A stretch of DNA of 64,000 nt, from contig JBBHKE010001581.1 in NCBI GenBank assembly GCA_037447655.1, positions 1 to 64,000 of the forward strand, written 5' to 3'. Each line of letters opens with the position of its first letter. Position 1 is the stretch's first letter. The position numbers and the translations under genes were made by a program. Below the pieces are notes generated by a model. It was not told the DNA's origin. It was given only the letters and a program-made list of their open reading frames with translations, and made no database searches. Of the stretch, positions 59,354-64,000 are shown piece by piece. Origin of the DNA: Zygnema cylindricum (taxonomy: Eukaryota > Streptophyta > Zygnematophyceae > Zygnematales > Zygnemataceae).

Positions 59354-59413
59354 CTAACTCCTCCTCTAGTCTTCAGTGACTGCGACAAGTGTGGGGACTT
59401 GAGGAGGAGTTAG
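59354..59413 (-). other. U3 hairpin with conserved loop (E10 3' LTR)
   Basis: The arms CTAACTCCTCCTC and GAGGAGGAGTTAG pair perfectly. The loop contains CACTTGTCGCAGTCACTGA. Other family A LTRs keep the loop while the arms differ and still pair: 4552-4613, 6903-6959, 9988-10050, 18806-18864, 32770-32830, 39146-39212, 60531-60590, 47615-47679, 63193-63258 and, weaker, 3899-3945. Confidence 0.72.
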
Positions 59414-59489
59414 AGGCAGGCTGTCAATATCTACTATTTTGCTTTTTATTTTGCAATCTCTAGACCTAGAAAATACTTGAATTCCAACA

Positions 59490-59875
59490 CTCCCCTTATT
59501 TTCTAGTCTATTTTTCTTTCAACTTCCACAAACAAGTAAACAAACATCCCCTCCCCTTTTTCCTTTTCTTTTTCCTTTTTCCTTTTCCTTTCATAAAACT
59601 GAAGTATTTAACACAGTGCATTAAATGAACTGAAATAATAGTTGCATCACACATTTTATTTAACATCCCATTTTTCATAAATTCGAGCAAAGATTTTATC
59701 CACTTCATCACTCTTTTATCCACACACCAACAGATTTCCCTCTTGCGATCCAAACAGCCAGCCCCATCTCCAATTTGCAACATACACCTAGATGCTAACC
59801 CTTTTACAGGCACATCTTCACAAGTGACATCACACCAAGTAGTGATGTCAAATCCATCCACCCCCAAATATTGCC
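59490..59875 (-). pseudogene. E10 internal relic: RNase H end
   Basis: The minus strand from 59875 reads FDITTWCDVTCEDVP, a decayed form of ITTWSDASYGDAP. Damaged RNase H sequence follows, then a purine-rich stretch of AAAGGAAAAAGG repeats (59540-59590), and CCCCTTATTTTCTAG as the inverted polypurine tract. All other internal sequence is deleted. Confidence 0.8.
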
Positions 59876-60666
59876 TACCCAAAATTTATCTAAGTCCTAT
59901 TCCCTCTCTAAAACTCTATCTACTGAAGTACGGCACCAATCAAATTACAGTGTCGTACAGAAAAGTACAGGTGCCGGTGTACTTTATGTACGGCCATTGT
60001 ACGACATGGCAAAAATGTCGACACGTGTCATATCCGGATTTGTTCCCGTAATCTCCGGAGTTGCCGCAATCCAATGTAGTTTTACCACGTGTCACTCAAT
60101 GTGGCGGTGATCGTAAACCGCCAAAATCGTACGCCGCGATCTCGGCATCCTTCGCGGCCGTCCGATCAATTTTGGATTTCAATCGTGGCCGTCATAAATA
60201 CCTGCGCGGTATTCTTTCCGGCGTCAAACAAACTGCGCGGTATTTATTTCGTATCCGTATCGTACGTCGTACTTTACACAACTGTTTCTATGCAGTATGC
60301 ATATAGTTCTAGTTAAATGAATTAGTCTTATTGTAACTATTTAAATAAATATCATACCCCGTAATATCAAATACAATTTAGACTATCTGGATAAGACTAC
60401 CGGCTATTGCGGTTGTGACAAATGGCAGGTACCAGGATCAAATCCTGGCTGTGTCAAAACTACCTTTTAGAGAAAAAACCCCCTATAAAACAACTGTCTG
60501 TCTCCCTCTAGACAGCACAGGCAGCCATGGCTAACTCCTCCTCCAGTCTTCAGTGACTGCGACAAGTGTGGGGACTTGAGGAGGAGTTAGAGGCAGGCTG
60601 TCAATATCTACTATTTTGCTTTTTATTTTGCAATCTCTAGACCTAGAAAATACTTGAATTCCAACA
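59876..60666 (-). repeat. E10 5' LTR, R/U5 deleted
   Basis: It starts on the minus strand at 60666 (TGTTGGAATTCAAG) and stops at 59876 within the stretch equivalent to 58686 of the other LTR. It holds a hairpin (60531-60590), a tRNA-like segment (60383-60456) and CACGTG (60086-60091). Confidence 0.92.
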
Positions 60667-60703
60667 ACTCACACATTCATTGAAAAAAAGGAAAAAACGA
60701 TAA

Positions 60704-61183
60704 TTGGTAGGAAATCGTGTATCCACACACTCCACCCCCTTCTTCCCTCTACCTCTTTTGATTCCATTACCACTCTCTAACAACGTGCACTCTTTGTGAA
60801 TTAGGCGGGGTTTTTCCGCATCTATGGGCAAGCACCGAGAACGGATGGACGCTTATGCGGTTCAGCGACGACACAGTCTCATCGCTCGCTTAGCAACGAG
60901 ACTGTCTCATCGCTGGTTTAGCAACGAGATTGTCTCATGGCTAGCTTAGCGACGAGTGTGTCTCATCGCTAATATCATAGAAACTATATGAACCAGCGAC
61001 AATATCATGTTGTCTCTGAAACACATTAAAAGCAAATGTTTATTTTTTTACAAACACTATATATGCACCTCTTAAATGTCTGTTTCTATTGCAGAATATC
61101 AAAAGGCAAGTTGGTGGTGGTCGGGACGGCATGCGAAATTACGAGGTATCCGGGATACAACAAGAACATTGTCCACTTAAGGG
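60704..61183. other. Interval between the two broken genes, with a dyad array
   Basis: The interval holds a tandem array at 60863-60970 and no gene that I can confirm. ATG at 60824 opens 42 codons (MGKHRERMDAYAVQRRHS...) that run through the array to a stop; this could be a first exon of the transposase. A possible splice acceptor TTGCAG at 61089-61094 precedes a short open stretch to about 61180. Confidence 0.45.
60863..60970 (+). repeat. Four-unit dyad array before the transposase gene
   Basis: Units of 26-29 bp start near 60863, 60890, 60918 and 60946 and have the form TTAGC(A/G)ACGAG-N4-GTCTCATCGCT. Each unit is an imperfect inverted repeat (AGCGA..TCGCT). It resembles the units at 56231-56521. 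Confidence 0.75.
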
Positions 61184-62359
61184 TTCGGTAAGCGAAGTGT
61201 GGCAGTCATGAAGGCCTTACTGGGGAGGGGAAGGAAGGAATTGACATGGGTGACGGTTGTCCACAAGGAATTGATACAAGATTTTTTACGATTCAAGAGC
61301 GCAGGAATAAAATTGTCGGCGACTATTCTTATGGATGTTGTACTAGACATAATTGACCGATTGCAAAAGGAATATAGATCGGAATTTTTTCACGACATGG
61401 GAGAGGAGATAAATTTATGTATTACGAAACGTTGGCCACAAAGGTTCCAAGAAAAGTTCAACATAGTGACACGTGCTCAAAAAGGAAAGCTTCATTTGAG
61501 CTTGGAAAAAGAAATTCATATCGAGAAGACGGTGGCATACCATATGGGTGAATTGAAAAGGGGTTTCAAATAAGGTGAGTTTACGACTCTTTTCCCACCT
61601 ATTTATTTCCATTGTGTCATGTTACGACAAAATGTGATTGTCAAATTTAAACAATGTAATTTCCCTATGCACTTAAATATATTAACGGTGGGACTTACAT
61701 GTGATTTTGTGGATTGTGTTGTTTTCTATCGGTGGTGTTTGAAAATTAGGTTTATTCAACAAGGACTTGGTTGAGAAAATGGATGAAACTCACTTTGTCA
61801 TCAACATGGACAGTGTTAAAACATTGGGTTTTCGAGAGATGTGGTGGTAAAGTATGCGGATGTAGCGGGTGGTGGAGATTCCATGACCCTAATAGTCTGT
61901 TTAATCGAAGGTTTCAACGCTAGAATAAAGAATCCCATGTTAATGTTCACCAACAAACTACAAAGTTACCCGATACAAAAGCTACCCGACAACATACAAG
62001 TACGTTTCTCTAATTTTTTTTTCCTCTCTTTTTTCTCCTTCACTTATACTTCATTCATACTTCATTCCCTCTCTCCTTCCCTCTTCATCTCTCACAACCT
62101 CTATCTCTCTTTATGTCTCCCTCTCCTCTCTCCATTTTTTCCCACTCATTCCCTCTATCTTCCTTCTCTCCCCCTTCTCTCTCCCTCATTTTCTCTCTCT
62201 TTCGCCCCCCCCCATTTCTCACCCCCTCTCTCTCTTTCTTCTCTCTACCCACTCTCTCCTTCTATTCCTCTTCTTTGATTTTACATCGTCAACCTATGTA
62301 TTTTTTTCTTACCATTTTTTCATTGCCCATAACTTCCATTTGCAGAAGTGTGTTATCGC
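61184..62359 (+). pseudogene. DDE (pogo/DDE_1-like) transposase pseudogene, exons and introns
   Basis: Exon a (61184-61574) reads TWVTVVHKELIQDF, RWPQRFQEKFNIVTRAQKGK and EKTVAYHMGELKRGF, then an in-frame TAA just before a good donor (AAG/GTGAGT, 61575). Exon b (61750-61999) has acceptor TTAG and starts LFNKDLVEKMDETHFVIN; the Asp of MDETHF is the likely first catalytic residue. A 1-nt frameshift lies near 61835. VVVKYADVAGGGDSMTLIVC follows, then SYPIQKLPDN before donor GTACGT. Exon c starts near 62346 and is cut at 62359 by E11. The pattern matches DDE_1 superfamily proteins related to pogo/CENP-B-like transposases. The nonsense and frameshift mutations make it inactive. Confidence 0.62.
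62002..62344 (+). other. CT-rich putative intron of the transposase pseudogene
   Basis: From the donor at 62000 to the acceptor TTGCAG at 62340-62345 the sequence is mostly C and T (CTCTCT and CCTCTCTC runs). Open frames across it come from low complexity. Confidence 0.6.
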
Positions 62360-63336
62360 TGCAATTCCGTGTCCTCCATTAGATCACAGAATTCAAGAAG
62401 CCTCGACATAGTTGTTAACAAGCTCACTTTCAATGACAACCATTGCTGCACAAGCAAACAAGCTGGCAATCTGAATGCACACGTGTGCAGCATAGACTCC
62501 CTGAGTCTGTAGGAAAAAGAATCTTTGAAAACGCCAAACCAGGCGATAAGTTATGAGGTAGTAAAAATAGCAATTTCTACAAACTCTCAAAGGGAGAGGT
62601 GACTACCTACCAAAATTTTCTAAGTGCTGATTCCCTCTAATAACTTCTATCTACTGAATTACGGACCAATCAGATTAATGTACCGTACCAAAAAGTACTA
62701 CTGCCAGTGTACCTTTTGTACAGCCTATGTACGATAAGGCTACTAAGCGGACGCGTGTCCACATTTCACTCGTCCGTACGTTCCTCGAAATTCCCACGAC
62801 TGAATGTCATCTCTCCACGTGGCTCCAGGTCATGCCAGGTCACAAAACGCCAAAGTGACCTTTCCGAGATCTCGGCGAAGACGTATGCCGTTGGATAAAA
62901 ACTGACATTAAATATCGTCCGTCGAAACAAATGTCAGATTCATTTGTTTCGTGCCGGATCCAGTCCGCACTAAATTTAACCGTCCGTTAATCGGTTTACA
63001 GGACGTAGCATACTTCAAATATCAATCACACCCTATATACTCTAGCGAACATCTACGACAGATTGATTAGAGCGGACGGCTACGCCATGCTCTACCAATC
63101 GAGGGTTCGAGTCCTATTGGACTCAACCTTTTTCTAGAGAGTGACTTAAGGCCACTCTCTAACCCTGTATATGGATCTGAGGTAGCCTTGGCTCCATCAC
63201 TCTCTCTCTCTCTTTCAGTGACTACAACAACTATGGGGGTAAGAGAGAAGAGATGAAGACAAGCAGCCTGCATGTTTCTTTTTCTGTAAATATATTAAGA
63301 CCTAGAAAATACCCAAAAACTATTTATTTCAACACT
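62360..63336 (-). repeat. E11 3' LTR
   Basis: Minus strand: TGTTGAAATAAATAG at 63336 to CACGGAATTGCA at 62360 (977 bp). It holds the hairpin (63193-63258), CACGTG (62816-62821) and, on the plus strand, a tRNA-like segment (63050-63128) with TTAGAGC and an exact B-box GGTTCGAGTCC (63104-63114). Confidence 0.87.
63050..63128 (+). other. tRNA-like segment in E11 LTR
   Basis: GATTAGAGCGGACGG (A-box-like) and GGTTCGAGTCC (63104-63114) are about 35 nt apart, which fits Pol III type 2 spacing. The stem around the B-box is imperfect. It lies antisense to E11. Confidence 0.58.
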
Positions 63337-63379
63337 CCCTTTATTTTCTAGTCTAATTTTAATTTTTCTTTCAACCCGC

Positions 63380-64000
63380 ATTTTTCCCGACAATATTTTA
63401 ATTTAGGAGAGGGTCCAGGGTTGGTCATCATGTCAGCCACCACTTCTTCATCAGGTCTATACACAAGATTTACAATTTTATTTTCAACTTTTTCTCTCAC
63501 GAAGCTTAATCTTATGTCCATATGTTTTGCTTTGAAATGGTGTTAGGGATTGGCTGCAATTGGAATTGCAGCTTGATTATCGGAAAAGACTTCATGCACT
63601 CCCTCCTTCATATATTCAGTTCTTGCAACAATGAGTTCACCCACATTAGTTCTTTTACAGTAGAACAAGAGGCCATATGCTCAGCCTCCATAGTAGACTG
63701 AGCAACCACCTTTTGTTGCTTACTGCTCCAACAGCAAGTACCTTCCCCCACATACAAAACATATCCAAAAGTGCATCTTCACATAGGTGCATCCCCATAA
63801 CTGGCATCACTCCAAGTGGTGATATCAGTGTGCTCCCCTCCCAAATGCAACCATAATTCTCTGGTTTGAACGTCCTAATCAAAATTCCTATTTCCTGTCT
63901 GTGAGGAATAGTCTTCATAAACTCTCTCTCCTCTGGACTCATCTGATCATCTAAGATTATCACTCCTCCTTTTACACTCCCATCACTTACTTTTTTCAAG
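63380..64000 (-). pseudogene. E11 RNase H and end of RT (broken)
   Basis: Read leftward from 64000: the KKVSDGS..GGVIILDDQMSPEE linker after RT, a damaged RNase H core (frames change near 63870), then WMEAEYMAS-like, a DNQAAI-like stretch near 63570, and PDEEVV..MM near 63450. It ends near 63380. A polypurine tract (CTCCCTTTATTTTC inverted) precedes the LTR. Confidence 0.83.

Larger units (their letters stand above)
58284..59489 (-). repeat. E10 3' LTR (full length, 1206 bp)
   Basis: Minus strand: TGTTGGAATTCAAGTATTTTC at 59489 to GAGTTTCA at 58284. It is the best complete family A LTR. Order from the LTR start: ATTTTCTAGGTCT motif; U3 hairpin with perfect 13-bp arms (59354-59366 with 59401-59413); tRNA-like segment (59193-59269); CACGTG (58899-58904); TATAAATA (58652-58659); then R/U5. 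Confidence 0.92.
58284..60666 (-). mobile_element. E10: young, internally deleted copia element, target duplication ACTCA
   Basis: On the minus strand, the 5' LTR (60666 to 59876, lacking its R/U5 end), about 390 bp of RNase H relic, and a full 3' LTR (59489 to 58284). ACTCA at 58279-58283 and 60667-60671 is exact. The shared 790 bp of the two LTRs are nearly identical, so this is one of the most recent insertions here. It has no gag, PR, INT or RT. Confidence 0.92.
57960..60703 (+). pseudogene. C-terminal continuation of the Glu-rich gene, cut by E10
   Basis: After TGA 57957 the same frame reads DVYVIDAPQLLRHYHPWD and stays coding-like to about 58120. The likely frame then shifts by one to a proline-rich stretch and a leucine-rich stretch (LQLVQRDGQIMILQETIAKL) ending at the E10 insertion point 58283. 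An intron between the two frames cannot be excluded. In the present sequence the stop TGA (58290) is supplied by the E10 LTR. Across the ACTCA duplication the frame continues at 60672 for a short Lys/Arg-rich tail (KKRKKR) and a TAA at 60701. The gene was therefore present before E10 landed. Confidence 0.5.
62360..64000 (-). mobile_element. E11: 3' end of a copia element, family A
   Basis: Minus-strand element with its 3' LTR at 62360-63336 and RNase H/RT upstream of it, leaving the window at 64000. It is inserted in exon c of the transposase pseudogene; the left target bases are ATCGC (62355-62359). The LTR type is that of E3 and E6. Confidence 0.88.

Noticed and set aside
61999-62382. Open frames rich in Ser, Leu and Pro
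   Set aside because: They run across a CT-rich low-complexity tract that fits an intron, so openness is a composition effect.

Overview
ORGANISM AND CHARACTER. This is eukaryotic nuclear DNA, AT-rich, with introns and one 10-N assembly gap (47329-47338). It is most likely from a land plant. The support is: Ty1/copia polyproteins of plant type; a primer-binding site matching the anticodon arm of plant initiator tRNA-Met as I recall that tRNA; and plant-style CACGTG (G-box/ABRE-like) cores in nearly every LTR. I cannot name the species. No intact ordinary gene is visible. The window is a graveyard of nested Ty1/copia LTR retrotransposons plus one broken host-like gene and one broken DDE transposase gene.

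ELEMENT FAMILIES. Family A (E1-E11) has LTRs of about 1.0-1.2 kb that start TGTTGAAAT or TGTAGAAAT. Its U3 carries a hairpin with a conserved loop and a tRNA-like segment antisense to the element. Its primer site resembles GTTATGGGCCCACC, and the ATG inside that site is the gag start. Families B and C have LTRs starting TGTTG(A/T)TTTGGAAA or similar and ending ..CAACA. In these the gag ORF starts inside the LTR and reads through the LTR/primer-site boundary. All polyproteins carry stops and frameshifts.

LAYOUT, LEFT HALF (1-40054). B1 was inserted into the 5' LTR of E3. E2 (target duplication AACCT) and E1 (minus strand) were then inserted into B1, and a solo LTR (CCTAT) landed in the LTR of E1. 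Downstream, E6 received E5 in its gag region, and E5 received a tandem B2-B3 structure. Recombination between the E3 3' LTR and the E5 5' LTR produced one chimeric LTR (18734-19854) and removed the E6 5' end. E6 also carries a minus-strand solo LTR (35341-37215) that is itself split by a plus-strand solo LTR (target duplication CATAC).

LAYOUT, RIGHT HALF (40055-64000). C1 (target duplication CCTTT) sits in the RT of a minus-strand copy, E7. C2 has the same right flank, so the two are a segmental duplication rather than two insertions. Minus-strand E9 follows (52155-56098). After it comes a locus that is not a retroelement. It has a glutamate-rich gene (56760 onward) cut by E10 (minus, target duplication ACTCA), then a three-exon DDE/pogo-like transposase pseudogene cut by E11 (minus, runs off the right edge). 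Both of these genes are preceded by tandem arrays of a related AGCGACGAG..CTCATCGCT dyad motif.

MOST INTERESTING POINTS. (1) The tRNA-like segment in family A U3 resembles the 3' half of initiator tRNA-Met in one subfamily. Together with the anticodon-arm primer site this suggests a bipartite primer-tRNA interaction or a captured Pol III module. (2) The U3 hairpin has arms that change in a compensatory way while the loop stays fixed. (3) Start codons are donated by the primer site (A) or by the LTR (B/C). (4) B3 is a mosaic in which about 490 bp of family A sequence joins two copies of a family B segment, as expected from template switching between co-packaged RNAs.
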